A DNA stretch of 64,000 nt from Cacajao melanocephalus (Eukaryota; Chordata; Mammalia; Primates; Pitheciidae). The stretch covers positions 62,001-126,000 of the forward strand of contig CAUYLG010076827.1 of assembly GCA_963573385.1 (NCBI GenBank). Reading direction: 5' to 3'. Positions 38,336 to 50,835 of the stretch are shown piece by piece. The notes below the pieces were generated by a model. The model searched no databases. It had not been told where the DNA came from and saw nothing but the letters and a program-made list of their open reading frames with translations. The first letter of the stretch is position 1, and each line of letters begins with the position of its first letter. The position numbers were made by a program, and so were the translations under genes.

Positions 38336-38720
38336 ATTTTTAACAGGTCACTTAAATCTATTTATATGCACTGTGATTATGAATTTTTTATTTCTACCAT
38401 CTTCATTTGTGTTTCCTGCTAACCAGTCTTCCTCTTTTCATAAATTATCTCCTTTTCTGCTTCTATTGAACTGCTTGATTTTCAACATATTCTAATATTT
38501 TTCCCTCTGGTGTAAGGAGTAAATTGTATTTCTCTTCTTTAAGAAATATATATATATATATATGTATATGTATGTATTATCCTTTAACAAATTGTTCAAG
38601 CATAAAGTTATTTAGTGTCTCTATTCAGCTCCTAAAAAAGACAAGAAGCTTCATTTTCCCTAGCAGCCCCTATTCCCAACTATTCTTCCTCATTATTCTT
38701 GTCTAGAGTTTCATCTTCTA
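38336..38720 (-). mobile_element. L1M fragment, antisense, likely continuation of 36725-37545
   Basis: ttaaatctatttatatgcac, tttctaccatcttcatttgt and tcataaattatctccttttc match the antisense old-L1 order expected after the previous segment. A TA microsatellite (38545-38568) interrupts it. Confidence 0.5.
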
Positions 38721-39305
38721 AACAAAATCACAGGTAAAACAATAAATTAAGTCAATGGCTAAATTTAAGTTAAAAATATTTTTAAATTCTATATTTGTTT
38801 CTTGTATTCCACCTCTTTGCTGGGGGACAGTTCTCTACAGAGTTTTCATAAAACTTGTGGTGGCTCGTATACCAAATAGCACTGGAAGACGGTTAGTCTC
38901 TCCCTCTGGAGCAGAAAGCAGATTTGTTCCCTCACCAGAATGATAAACATAATGTCTTCCTCAGGGACAAAGACTGGGCAGGTTTATTAACAGCTCCTTT
39001 AAAAGACTGGGATAAAAGCAAACACATGCAAATGGACAAATGAATACTGGAAGGTGCCCAAGCTTGAGAGTTTTCAGCTGTGCTCTGGCCCACTGTGTGT
39101 ACAGCATCCGGAGCTGCTCCACCTCCTGGCTATTGAACTGGGAGACTAGAAGAGACACTGCTAAGAGAACTCATGCTGTCTCTGTGCTGAGTAACAAAGT
39201 CGTTGGTCTTTGAGGCAGGAGTCTCTTGTCCTTCTGCCTGCACCCATGAAAGTGCTGCAGTATCCTTGTTAACCTCAAGTAAGGTAAAATCTTAGGCCTT
39301 TCCTA
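38721..39305. other. Unassigned, possibly LTR-derived
   Basis: Complex sequence between L1M pieces; part (38950-39160) looks like an antisense LTR but I cannot name a family. Confidence 0.35.
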
Positions 39306-39309
39306 CTCC

Positions 39310-40180
39310 TAACACCCTTCCTTCTTTTTCACTTCTGTCTCAGATAAGTATCCTTCAACAGTTTTTTTGGCAGTGAAAGTCCATAGGAGGCACTCTCTCA
39401 GTATTTACATGTCTGAAACCCCTCACCCTTTAATAATTTGGTAGGACACAAAATTCTAGGTTCATGTTTGTCTTCCCTAAGCACTCCGACAATTTCCCTG
39501 TCGCCCATTAGTAATGGTGCCGTGTCTGCTGTCAGTCAGTGTTATTTTTTCACAGGTAATCTGTCTTTCCTTCCAGGCAGTTTGGAAGCGGTGTATCTTT
39601 ATCCCCGAGGCTCTGCAATTTGACTCTGATGAGGCTGGGTCTGCATTTATATTTATTTATTCTGCTCAGTACTCCGAGAGTGCTCTCAATCAGAGGGCTC
39701 ACGTCTTTTTCCAATTCTGAAAAATTCCAGCACTACTTCTCTGCCATTCCTTTCATTCTCTTCTGGAACTGCAATAATACATACTGTGAAGCTTCTGAAT
39801 GTATCTTCCTTTCCTCTTAACTGACCTATTTTAGGTTTTCTTCTTTGTGAGTCTATGCTGCATTCTGGGTGAATTCTTCGGTAACAAGCTTCTTAACTAC
39901 TAATTCTTCTGTCAACGGAGTCTAGTAGATTCATCTGCTTTTTATTCTTTATTTTAATGAATCTATCACTCATTTCTGAGATTCTAATTTTTTCCCACAT
40001 CTACTTACCCTTCATTTCTGCCAGTTTTCGCCTCTTATTCAGAATTTTCCTTTTTTAAAAAATGGTTATTATTTCTCTAATGATCTCTTTGAGGGCATCA
40101 GGCATTTTATTTTCAAGATAGCTTTTTCTGAATTTTACTTTACTCTTTAGTGAATTCACATTCTGCTTGTTGATTTGCAT
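39310..40180 (-). mobile_element. Ancient L1M fragment, antisense
   Basis: gctctgcaatttgactctga, tctgctcagtactccgagag, ctggaactgcaataatacat and attctaattttttcccacat follow the antisense order of a widespread old L1 region. Strongly diverged. Confidence 0.55.
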
Positions 40181-41970
40181 GGCTGACACTGTAAGGTCAG
40201 AATTCTTCATGTGGCGTGGACTTTGGGTGTGCAGGATTGCCCTGTATGGGAGATAATGGTGAATGTTCTCTTGCTGATCACCTCTCCTTGCTCAGAGGTT
40301 TTTACGGTTCCGCTGCTTGAATCCCTCACACAGAATGGAGTTGACATGGTGGTCTGGGTTCCTGCCCAGCGGTGATATGGCTGATGATGAGAGGGGGTAC
40401 TTAGCTCAGTTCCTGAGAAAAAGGCCTCGTCTCTGTCCTCAGCTCTTTCCAGGATCAAAGCTTTTTACACGCTAGAGGTATGGCAGGCAGTGATTCTAGG
40501 CCTCCCTTCTAGATCAGAGGACATGACCACTACCCTGCCTGCTTTCAAGCGGAGCACATGCTCTGGCCTGGCACATTTAGTCTTACTGCCACCAGAGCTA
40601 AGCCTCTGGTTCCCCCTCTTAGCTTGTGATCCTGCAGTCCAGTGTCTGGTTTTGCATTCTGCTTTGGGTTTGTCTCTTGTCTCTAGCAATATATCTTTTT
40701 TAGGGGAGTAGGGGGCATGATTATGACTTTTTCATTTTTCGTTTTTAGATTTTGATCTATCACTGTTGTGTGTTTGCAGCAGGCAAAGCACAGCCTATAA
40801 AGCAGCCACAACTTGACTCTTGCTTCTTTACATAATGGTTCTTAACTTTGTCAGGGAGGAGGACACAGGTCTCCCCGGAAATATGATAACAGATTCTAAC
40901 TCTCGTTCCAAAAATGTATATATCTTTTTAAATACAGATTTTCACATAGAACTATTACAAACTCAACAAAAGTCATTCAATGACCAGAATAAGGATCTGG
41001 TATATGACCCAGACTCAAAATTGTGTCATGCAGTTCAAAGACAGACAGCTGAGATGACTGTCTTAAGGGAGTTAAAAAATACTATCACACTTTACTAACA
41101 TGATATATACATGTATGTGCATATACTGTGTATACCTCGATATTGTTAAGAATATATACTTCATAATAAAATCATACATGAAGGCAATCATTGTTTATCT
41201 TGTAGTAACTACCTGCAATGCAGCTATCTATTTATATAAAAGAAGCCTGCCTTTTATAGGCTAGAAAAGAAAATCCCTCTGGCAGCTTAGACAATTCTGC
41301 AGTTTTAGAGCTGCCTGGGGTCAGTTGAGGGCCTGGTAGTGAGTGCACAGCAGCCCACCTCCTCCCCTGCCTATTCCTGCTGTTGCCCCTGCCTTTCCAC
41401 AGGTGTTGATCCTACAAACACCTGCTAATGAGCTTCTTGCATGTTCATCTCTGCCTCAGAGTTTGCTTTCTGGGAGAAACTGACCTGTGACTTCGAGACA
41501 TCAACAAAACGTCAGCAACCAGTTGACTTAAGAATTAGTGTCCAGGGAAACAGCAAGCCTCAATGAGCAGAGATAGGAGTGTGGCAGGCTTGGCTTAGAA
41601 TCTGCCCCTGTCCTATGAGCGATGACAGAAGAATGGCTCTGTCAGGTCCCCTGACAACCTTGCATGTACTCACATAAGCCACCACGCAAAGACTTGAACC
41701 ACAGCTTATCTGTGCCTTGAAAGGATAACCGCCTTGTGATATTCTGGTGTTCCAGGCCTTTAAGGAGCTGCTAGGAGCCATCTCCTACCCACTTCCCTAC
41801 TTCCCTGGGAGGAGACAGTTTCTCCTCACCTCCCAGGTTCTGAAGGGGTATGAGGCTTCCTGGATATCCCTACTTGGAATAGAACCGCAGAATATAAAAC
41901 CTTTTAGCTGCAGTCTTTAACTGGCTTCTCCACAATGGGGTATGTCACAGCTGGCATTGTAATCATCTGT
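40181..41970. other. Intronic sequence, mostly unassigned
   Basis: The piece 40830-41000 (ggttcttaactttgtcaggg, tacagattttcacatagaac) resembles a hAT-type element starting 'ggttcttaacctttttg', but weakly. The rest is unrecognised. Confidence 0.4.
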
Positions 41971-41972
41971 TC

Positions 41973-42421
41973 TGTTATAGATTGACTTGTGTTGTTCTCC
42001 CCAAAAGAGATATGTTAGAGTCCTAAACCCCAGCACTTCAAAATATGACCTTACATGGAGACAGGATCTTTACAGAGGAAATAAATTTAAAATGAAATCA
42101 TTGGAATGGATCCTAATGCAATATGACTGGTGTCCTTACCAAACTGGGGAGATCTGGACACAGGCATGCACGCAGGGAGCACACCGCGTGCAGATGAAGC
42201 CAGAGGCTGGGATAATGCTCCTGCAGGCCCGGGAATGCCAAAGCTTGCCAGCAAACCACCGGACATGAAATGGGCACAAAATAGATCCTTTCAAGGGATC
42301 AACCCTGCTGACACCTTGATCTTAGACTTCCAGCCACCAGAATAGTGAGACATTAAGTTTCTGTTGTTTAAGCCACCCTGGCTGTGGTGCCTGTTTATGA
42401 CCTCCTTCCTACACTAACACA
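41973..42421 (+). mobile_element. MLT1/MaLR-like solo LTR
   Basis: gttatagattgacttgtgtt, aaatatgaccttacatggag, aatatgactggtgtccttac, gccaaagcttgccagcaaac, ccttgatcttagacttccag, gtttctgttgtttaagccac. Same order as the element at 6618 with an additional middle block. No internal viral genes. Confidence 0.8.
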
Positions 42422-42535
42422 TCCTCCCTGTGTTTCAGGATCCACCTTTTGCAATGTGTGGGAGCTGGCACCTTTGGCTGTTCTTCCTTCTGCGTCTATG
42501 TTAGTAATAAGCTGTCTAAATCTACAGAGGCGCCT

Positions 42536-42752
<217 letters not shown>

Positions 42753-42842
42753 ACAGAGTGGCTCCTTATATCTTCACCAGCCAAAACCAGTCAGGCCTTA
42801 GCCTTGGCCCTGACTGGTGTGCTGTGGGCCTGACACATGACT

Positions 42843-42962
42843 GAGGCCAATATGCTTCAGTTTCTTCATCCATAAAGTGGAGACAGCACCTGTGTCAGCA
42901 TACTGTGGTAAAGACTACATGAAATAACATTCACAAAGCACAGATGTCATAGTGTTCTAGAC
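42843..42962 (+). mobile_element. MIR relic
   Basis: cttcagtttcttcatccata, aagtggagacagcacctgtg and cacaaagcacagatgtcata fit the MIR 3' half. Confidence 0.65.
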
Positions 42963-43203
42963 AAAACGCTGACTTGGAGAGTTCAACAGATATACAGGTT
43001 TGACAACTGTCTATGACCCTGCTATAAATTATAAGCTTGCCAAAAGGGACTGGGGAGGGGAGGTCTAAAAAGTAGGATTCTGGTTTAACAATGCTATTCC
43101 ATCCTAACTGGTCCCTGCTCCAGGCCTAAGCCCCATATCTGAAATACAAATGTCTCCACGTACCTTCCAAGCTTAAAATCTGAGAAGGTTCCCCAACAAC
43201 TGC

Positions 43204-43494
43204 TTTTTTTTTTTTTTTTTTTTTTTTTGAGACGGAGTCTCGCTCTGTTACTAGGCTGTGATCTTGGTTCACTGCAACCCCCACCTCCCAGGTTCAAGAG
43301 ATTCTGATGCCTCAGCCTCCCAAGTAGCTGGGATTACAGGCGTGTGCCACCACACCCAGCTAATTTTTGTATTTTTAGTAGAGATGGGGTTTCACCATGT
43401 TGGCCAGGATGGTCTTGAACTTTTGACCTCGTGATCGGCCTGCCTTGGCCTCCCAAAGTGCTGGGATGACAGGCATGAGCCACTGCACCCGGCC
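43204..43494 (-). mobile_element. Alu element (S/Y-like), antisense, long poly-T
   Basis: 25-base T run (43204-43228), gagacggagtctcgctctgt, then a gap of about 20 bases of the usual 'cccaggctggagtgcagtgg' block, and an otherwise close match to gccactgcacccggcc. One of the least diverged Alus here. Confidence 0.95.
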
Positions 43495-44025
43495 AGAGGT
43501 TCCCTTTTTATCATTCCGTGATTAAATAAAAAGTGTTCAGCTTCCAAGAATCTGTTCATAAACATTCTCAAGAAAGCTAATCTCACATTGTCAGTTGTTA
43601 ATAAATACAACCCAGTACTGCAGCACTCTTATTTCAATAAAGTTTCTTTCTGCATCAAAATCTTCCCCTTACCTTAAAACTCCCTTGTCCTTTTTAATGT
43701 TACTGAAACAGGATAACATTATCATTCTCCATTTGTAAATTTTTCCATGCTGGTCAATCATTATTAAGTCATTCTCTAGTTCCCTTCCCTTTAGGCTAAG
43801 TTACTATGTTTTCTGGTTTTCCTTCTCAGCTCAGAAATTAAGAGTGTAAAATAGGGGAGGGTCTCTGTTTTCTGCACAAGTTCTCCACAGAGCTATGACA
43901 TTGCCGAGGTGACTTTCAGTCAGCTTCTAACCATGGACACATTTAGTCAAAGGAACACTTTGCAGTTTCTATGACACTGTTCTCTTTCTAGACCAGAACA
44001 CACGTCCCTCGATTTTGATTGCGAT
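43495..44025. other. Unassigned intronic sequence
   Basis: Nothing recognised. Confidence 0.5.
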
Positions 44026-44029
44026 TATA

Positions 44030-44285
44030 TAATTAACAAGGGTCACCGTTTGTGGAGTTCTGTGTGCCACTGACTATCAGCCCTTCATGTGCATCATCTC
44101 AACACATCATATCACAACACCACGAGATAGCCACCATTATGACTCCATGTGTCCATGAGAACACTGAGGTTTGGAGACCTTAACTAAACTGTCTAAGGTA
44201 CAACAGCCAGCAAATGGCAGAGCCAAGGTCAAATGCAGATCTGCTAAGGCCAGGCTGTGCTGTTAACCCCTGTACTTTAAGGCCT
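44030..44285 (-). mobile_element. MIR element
   Basis: catgtgcatcatctcaacac, ccatgagaacactgaggttt, aactgtctaaggtacaacag, cagcaaatggcagagccaag. Reverse-complement MIR. Confidence 0.75.
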
Positions 44286-44306
44286 CCCATTTAAAACTAA
44301 GGGCTC

Positions 44307-44662
44307 TGTTGTAGCTTGGGCTGCTGTAACAAAAATACCACAGACCAGGTGGCTTGATCAACAAACATTTACTTCTCACGGTTCTGGAGACCACAGGGCG
44401 CCAGTGTGGCTGGGTGCTTGAAGGCCCTTTTCCTGGTTTAGCGACAATGGCTTTCTTTCTGTATCTTCACATGGTCGGGGGTGGGGGGAAGGAAGAGAGA
44501 GTTGCAAGTTCTGCTGTCCTTTCCTCTAACGTTTCTAATCCCATTCGGGAGAGATCCACCCTCATGACCTAATCACCTCTTTAAAGCCCTACTTCCTAAT
44601 ACCCTGGTGGTTGGATCTCAAAGTGTGAAATTGGGGTGGGGACATACAACCATTTAGCCCAA
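44307..44662 (-). mobile_element. MLT1-like solo LTR, antisense
   Basis: tgttgtagcttgggctgctg, taacaaaaataccacagacc, acttctcacggttctggaga, ctcatgacctaatcacctct and attggggtggggacatacaa. Reverse complement of the MaLR LTR order, reduced in the middle. Confidence 0.8.
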
Positions 44663-45385
44663 GTTTCTACTACTGTTTCCAGAAGTAGTCTATTCAGCCT
44701 AACTAACAATCATGTAAATAAGACCAAATCCAACATTTATCCCTATGGTGCCTTTCATGACATTTCCTTTTCAAATGATTAATTTAGCTTTTAGATGAAT
44801 CATCTTGAGTTACGAGCACTTCCAGTCTGTTTAAAGCTCATGCAATTGTGTTTTTCTCTAAATTAACTTAAAAATCAGCTTTACCTATAAAAAACAGCAT
44901 GCACTATCAGTTACTTTGTTTTACATCTAAATGTTTGATGGCCTTTACTTTTAATTCCATGTATTTATTTTATAATAAAAACTGCTTATGAAATTTGGCT
45001 GGTGAGTTTGGTACTTGATGAATTCAGGTTGTTTTAACTTACGATTTCATGCTGCTTTGATATTTACAGATTTTCTCACTTTGTTCCAATATTTTGTTTT
45101 TATTCTTACTCAATTTCACTGAGTACCAGGAGCATACTGTGTTGGTCAGAGTTCGGCACAGTTCCTGCTCAGGCAACTTTTGTTCTGTTACTTCATTAAG
45201 AAACCACATGAGACTCACTAAGTTCTAAACATCCCTCTAAATTTTAGTGTTTCCCATATTTGTACTTAACTTTTGATAATATTTCCCTATTTCTATAATG
45301 AAATCATATGGAACAATCATATTACATATTACTGAGATGGTAATTACCACAGCTTGAGGAGGTGGGAAAAGCAGATTGGTCTGAA
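44663..45385. other. Unassigned intronic sequence
   Basis: AT-rich, no family recognised. Confidence 0.45.
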
Positions 45386-45389
45386 CTAA

Positions 45390-45620
45390 ATTGTAGTTGG
45401 CCATGAATGGAAGAGCAGTAAAATAGTAAACACATGTATATTTGCTATATGCTTTACCAACACTGACACCTTTAATCCTCACTGGCAACCCCATGACAGA
45501 CTGCTGGAATGATCCCTCTTTTTGTAGATGGGAGATTGGCTGATTAAGGAAATGCCCAAGGTCACAAAAACTAGCAATTAGCGGCTGAGTGACCTTCCCC
45601 TTAGACTTCATTTGAAGATG
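45390..45620 (-). mobile_element. MIR relic
   Basis: tttgctatatgctttaccaa, cctttaatcctcactggcaa, agatgggagattggctgatt, ccaaggtcacaaaaactagc. A 135-codon frame overlapping it (45237-45644 minus) is therefore repeat-derived. Confidence 0.65.
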
Positions 45621-46295
45621 AAATAAAGTAACAGCTCCTGGCAAGAGAAAGGGGGTAGTTAATTACATTTTGGTAACCTTGTATTCCATTAACTTTTGAT
45701 GTTTCAATATCATGGTCCCCAACTATCTAGTGAGATGGCATGTCAGCTTGGCCATCTGCTCCCTCTTAGGCGCCTCCAATTGGCCCTGGAGGGAGGCTGC
45801 TGGCCTGACAGAGGAGAAGGGGCTGGCTCCATTCTGCTGGCGTCCTGTTCCTGTCAGGGTGCAGCAACACAGCTCCTACCCACCGGCAACCAGGAGCAGA
45901 GGCTGCATTCATGTCACCATTTCCCCAACATCTGCAGCATCAGCCTCAACAAGCCCCTCCACGGAGATGCCAACACAGCCACCAGCACCCTGTCCTAGGA
46001 GGTGGGTCCCAGCCCCATAGGTCCCTCCTTTGAGCTCAGAGACACCTTCTCTGCTTGTCCTCTTCTTCAGGGGTCTGGGCCTTAGCTATGAAGGACCCTC
46101 CACTGAGGTTTTAAGTTTCATTAATTCCAGCTTCTTCGTTTGTTCCCTCAGCCCCAGGGTGGGGGGCTGTTCTCTGCAGTCTACCTCCATAATTCCTCCA
46201 TCCTCTCCTCTTGACTTCTTAATTACCTCCCTCAAAGGCTAACATTTCTTTAGTTTAAATTCTCTGTATTAAAAACCAAACAACTGCCTGGACTT
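45621..46295. other. Unassigned intronic sequence
   Basis: GC-richer patch (45730-46020) with overlapping 100-codon frames, no recognised domain. Confidence 0.45.
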
Positions 46296-46361
46296 CATTG
46301 ACATACCAAGGAAGGAAGGGAGAAACAAATTTATCAAGATGTCTGTGGTCTCCATCCCTGT
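46296..46361 (+). repeat. Local direct repeat, copy 1
   Basis: cattgacataccaaggaagg through tctccatccctgttat. Nearly the same sequence recurs at 46814-46880, about 520 bases downstream, with a few substitutions and a one-base length change. Confidence 0.88.
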
Positions 46362-46778
46362 TATCACGTAGATTCTAACAAAGTACAGACAGAAAACACA
46401 GAAAAAACAATTCACAACATAAACTTAGACAAAGAACCAAAGGAACAAGGGTGCTGATAAGTTGCTCAGGAAACAACAAAGGTGCCTCAGGCACAAATCC
46501 TCTGCTCATTGAGGGAAACTTCAAAAGTGCCAACTCTCTTTCCTTTCGTAATATTCAACAAGGAAACACTCTCCAAGTACTATGCCCTATACTGAAGGAT
46601 CTCCTTCCCTCCAAAGAAAAGATCATAGACCTACATGCCCTCAAGTTCCTTTCCCTTCTGTTCTCAAAAAATACTCAGCGATGTCAGGAGAGACTGCAGC
46701 CAGGTGAGGGACCTGGGAATGAGTGTCAGGAAGGGTGAAGGAGGATGGAACAGGAATGGAGGGGCCTGTCCCCATGTC

Positions 46779-46803
46779 TGCCACATGGAAATGCCATGTG
46801 GCA
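46779..46803. repeat. Perfect inverted repeat, 10-bp arms, 5-base loop
   Basis: tgccacatgg (46779-46788) and ccatgtggca (46794-46803) are exact reverse complements around AAATG. Lies just before the second copy of the local repeat. Confidence 0.9.
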
Positions 46804-46813
46804 TTGATATGCT

Positions 46814-46880
46814 CATTGATATGCCAAGGAAGGAAGGGAGAGACAAATTTATCAAGTAGTCTGTGGTCTCCATCCCTGCT
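46814..46880 (+). repeat. Local direct repeat, copy 2
   Basis: cattgatatgccaaggaagg through tctccatccctgctac. See copy 1 at 46296-46361. Confidence 0.88.
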
Positions 46881-48330
46881 ACAGAACCAGATCATTAGCC
46901 AGGGATTTAGATGCTGTGTGTCCAGCCACCTGCTACCCTGTGGGGCCATCATTAATTGTGTTTGATCAATAGCACTGAGCCAGAAGACACAGCCCTGCAC
47001 TCTGATCGGCACCGGATTCTCCCACTGTTCTCCTGTTCCCATGGCTTCTCCACTGCCCTGAAACGCCATAAGAAATTTAGCCTGAGCCCAAATAAAATGG
47101 AATCAAACGTTTTCCTACAGGCTATTTTTTCAATAACTTCCTCCCCAAATAACCCAAGGATTCAAAATGATTTGCAGAGCCTCACCATTGTCCTCACTTG
47201 ACAGGTAATAATATGTAGACAGCCTTTGTTCCAATGGAAAGTGTGAAGAACCTGAATGTGACAAATCACACAGGAAGTAATTTCCTCTTGGCAGAGTTTT
47301 CCACAGGTGCTGAATTTCTTTAATTTATTTATTTTTGTGGAGAGGGAGGTGGAAGAGGATGGGCATAAAAAGACAGCTGCTGGCTCATCGTTTCAGTTGG
47401 AGGGGTTTCTCTGCTGCACCTTCTCTTATGGGTATCACTTTGTCCCTGTATTGTGAAGATAACAGAGGCTGGGGGTTGTGAAGTGCAGTTCCTTCATGGA
47501 GAAGCCAGAGGTAACCTTCCACGAGATGTGGCTTTGCGTGAGCTGGAAACCTTGAACTTGCCTCGCGTGGATACAGCTGTTACTCATTCACAGTCGGCAG
47601 GATGCTGTCTGTTCTGTCCACCCCTCCTCACTTGTTCTGTGTGCTGCAAATGAACCAGAACCACGGCAGTGCTCAGGACGGCTTTGGTCGGCTCACTCTT
47701 TCTAGTACTGTGACAAGGAGATAAGGCAGAAAGCAGAGATGGGAGGAGAGTGAGGACCAGAGGGAAGATTTCTGAGATGAGGCAGAGAGAGAAGAAGAGC
47801 CGATCGCCTTAAGAGGCCGGGCTGCAAACAGGCTGTGACCAGGCGCGGTGTGGCCCACTGTGATGGATGGTTGGTCCTTCATGCCACCAGTTGTAACTTC
47901 AGGAGGCCTGGGTACCTGCTAGGTCCTCCTTTCTGGGCTTCTCTCACTCCAGGCCTGGTGGCAGGCAAGGAGTACCGACTGTGTTGTGAATATGAAACAT
48001 TTCTTTGCTAAAGGAAAGCGAGGGGAGACAAAGTAGGATGTGTCAACATCAGAGACAGTGCCTGCTGTATTCCCCATTCTTATTGGCTATTGGCTATTTT
48101 GAAATTTGAGATCTCTCCAGGTGACTAGCATATGTCCTCTCAGCTCTAAAGCAAAGGCACTAGATAAATCCAATAAACAAAGAAAGAGTCTGGGGTAGAG
48201 GCTTAGTCTATTTCAGGGTTGTCAGGTTGATGAATTTTCCACTGCAAGATCACACTGCTGTTTTCAAGGGATTTAAAATATTACAAGTGATAGTAGAGGC
48301 TGTGTCTCTGAAAGATTTGAACCAATCAAA
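46881..48330. other. Unassigned intronic sequence
   Basis: About 1.45 kb without recognised repeats or exons. Confidence 0.5.
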
Positions 48331-48341
48331 GTAAATATGGC

Positions 48342-48668
48342 AGGTTTGTTTTTTCTTGTTGTTTTGTTTTGTTTTGTTTTTTTTGGAGACAAGGTCTTGC
48401 TCTATCATACAAGCTGGAGCACAGTGGTGTGATCACAGCTCACTGCAGCCTCAATCTCCTGGGCTCAAGTGATCCCCTGACCTCAGCCTCCCAAGTAGCT
48501 GGGACTACAGGCATACACTATTATGCCTGGCTAATTTTTGTATTTTTTTGTAGAGATGGAGTTTTTCCGTGTTGCCTAGGCTGGTCTCAAACTCCTGAGC
48601 TCAAGCAGTCTTCCCACCTTGGCCTCCCAAAGTGCTGGGATTACAAGTGTGAGCCACCATGCCCAGCC
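48342..48668 (-). mobile_element. AluJ-like element, antisense
   Basis: GTTTT-rich tail (48342-48384), gacaaggtcttgctctatca, cctgggctcaagtgatcccc, gtttttccgtgttgcctagg, then gagccaccatgcccagcc. The flanks aaatatggc (48333-48341) and aaatacggc (48669-48677) suggest a decayed target-site duplication. A 105-codon frame inside is an Alu artefact. Confidence 0.93.
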
Positions 48669-48784
48669 AAATACGGCGTATTTTAAAAGGCTAGAGCAGT
48701 GATATAAAAATATGAGCATCTACACAATGTATTGTCTGCAGACACTTTGGCATCAATCAACCTATCTTAGATAGTGTTTCTTTT

Positions 48785-48900
48785 CTCTTCACTCATTCAG
48801 TCAACAAATATTTATAGAACACTATGCACTAAGAAACATGAAAGGCACACAAGATTAGTAAGATACTCTTTTTCCACAAGAAATTTACAAAGTGATGGGG
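48785..48900 (-). mobile_element. L2 relic
   Basis: actcattcagtcaacaaata followed by tttatagaacactatgcact is a reverse-complement L2 tail. Confidence 0.65.
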
Positions 48901-49835
48901 AAGTATGGGTTAAATTAATTTAAATATGTAAGTTAAATATCAGTTACACTAATTTAAGGAATGAAGTACAAACACAGTATTATAGGAATCCAAAGAGCAA
49001 TCATGATCTGTTGGGAGGATCGTAGAGTGAGGGGCTATGTGAACTGATGATTGTAGAATGGCAGGAGTGGAAAGGAAAAGGATCCTCGGGGCAAAAAGAA
49101 ATGGATCCAGCAATAATGTTCCACCAGCAAACCCTGGGAGGTGAAGCTGAGGCTCCTTCAAGCTCCACGTGCCACATCATAGATGAACGAGGTTTAGTAT
49201 GTCGAAGGTGAAACACAACAGGTCATCCGAGCGCACATGTCAGCAGGTACCTGGATTGCCCATCTCGAGGAGGCATTCAGGCCAGAGGCAAACCTCAAGA
49301 GAGCAGAAGTCATGTCTTGTGTTTCTGTGATCTTCCCCCACAGAATCCAACAGAGTGGTCACAGATGTGTCCAGAGAAGCTGATGTAAGTTGCAGAGGGA
49401 ACATAAGATTTCCTTTCACATTCAGTCAACTCTCAAATACAGAAAACTGACCATCTCATCTAGAACCACTTGGTTCTAGTGTTTTCCCTTGTTCCTGCTG
49501 TTATCTTGCTTAAGTGTGACTTTCAGCTATCTAAACTTCATTTAAGTATGGTATTCTTTTCTCTAAGTTCCAGGAAATTAATTTATAATTTTGTCAAAAA
49601 AAAAAATGAAAAGGTAGGGTTTTCTTATCCAAGATTCAATGGCATTAACATCAAAAGTTCCAACAAACAGAATTCTGGGTTTGTTGTGAAAGTGTAACGT
49701 TGCACTCACACTTGTTTTCTTAGATCTATGTGTTTTTTTATATGTGATTGATATGGATAATTTAATGACACCAGAATACATTTTCATAGCTCATCTCCAT
49801 GACTGCTTAGTAATTTCTCATGGTTAATCCATTTC
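48901..49835. other. Unassigned intronic sequence
   Basis: Nothing recognised. Confidence 0.5.
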
Positions 49836-49839
49836 CCAG

Positions 49840-49960
49840 GTATTTCACTCTAAGCCTACAATGTGCAAAGCAATGAGCTGTTAGGAAATTTAAAATAAGT
49901 AAGACATAGGTATTCTTTAAGAGGAGCTTAAAATTTAGAGAAAGAGAAAGGCCTAGAAAT
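49840..49960 (-). mobile_element. L2 relic
   Basis: agcctacaatgtgcaaagca, then tattctttaagaggagctta, a decayed antisense L2 3' end. Confidence 0.5.
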
Positions 49961-50590
49961 GCTTATAAGACATGATAGGCTAAATGCAAAAATTGAGTAA
50001 ACTATCTCTTTCCTCAAAAAATTAAAGTGCTGGCCAGTTCAGTACAATTTACAAAGCTGTACTTCCACTGACTAATATAAAGTCTACTGGGATGAGGACT
50101 GCATGTATGGGATTGAGAGGTAAAAGATGAATGTGAACAGTGCATGAGGCCCATCTCCTACTCAAATCCATATCAACAGATGCTATGTTGGGAATCGTTT
50201 TCTCAGAGATGAGGATGGATCTGAATGAATGCTCACATTCCCAGCCTGTCCCGCCTCAAATAATGAACACGTCTGGGCTAGACGACACCAACGTACCTTA
50301 GTAACTGTGGAGCACTGTGCTGGGGCAGAGGGGCTCTCAACTGGGCTGGCTGGGTGCCTGACACTCTATTCAAGTAAATCTACATCTCCAGGAATAGTGC
50401 CGGGCATCAGTCTCCTCTGAAAGCTCTACAGAGAACTTGGACACATACAGAGCATGGGGAAGCACTGCTCCAGCCTCATGTAATGTGTTTATCTCACTCT
50501 GTAAAAGGCTACTGGTCATCTATGCATCGTTCTTCACGATCACATTTGCCTGCACTGAGGTCAAGTCCAGTAGCACCATCAACTTTAAAT
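49961..50590. other. Unassigned intronic sequence
   Basis: Nothing recognised. Confidence 0.45.
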
Positions 50591-50594
50591 ATAT

Positions 50595-50835
50595 TATCTA
50601 ACATTACTGAGTACTTACAGTATGCCAGGTACTGAACTGAGGGCCTTACATACATTTTGATATTTAATCTTCAAAAATCACCTTAGGAGTTAAGTACTAT
50701 ATTGGTTTCCCAATTTGTAGATGGAGAAACTGTAACTTGCAGCTAAGTGACTGTGCAGTCACATAGCTATGCAGGCTGGAGCTGGGGATGGAAACACTCT
50801 CTGCTTGGCATCCAAGTTTATGCTTCTGATCACTG
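50595..50835 (-). mobile_element. MIR element
   Basis: ctgagtacttacagtatgcc, aggtactgaactgagggcct, tacatacattttgatattta, gatggagaaactgtaacttg. Clear antisense MIR. Confidence 0.8.

Noticed and set aside
45237..45644. 135-codon minus-strand frame
   Set aside because: Overlaps a MIR relic and lacks family features.
46641..47069. 142-codon minus-strand frame
   Set aside because: Crosses the hairpin and the duplicated 66-bp block, with no domain; chance frame.
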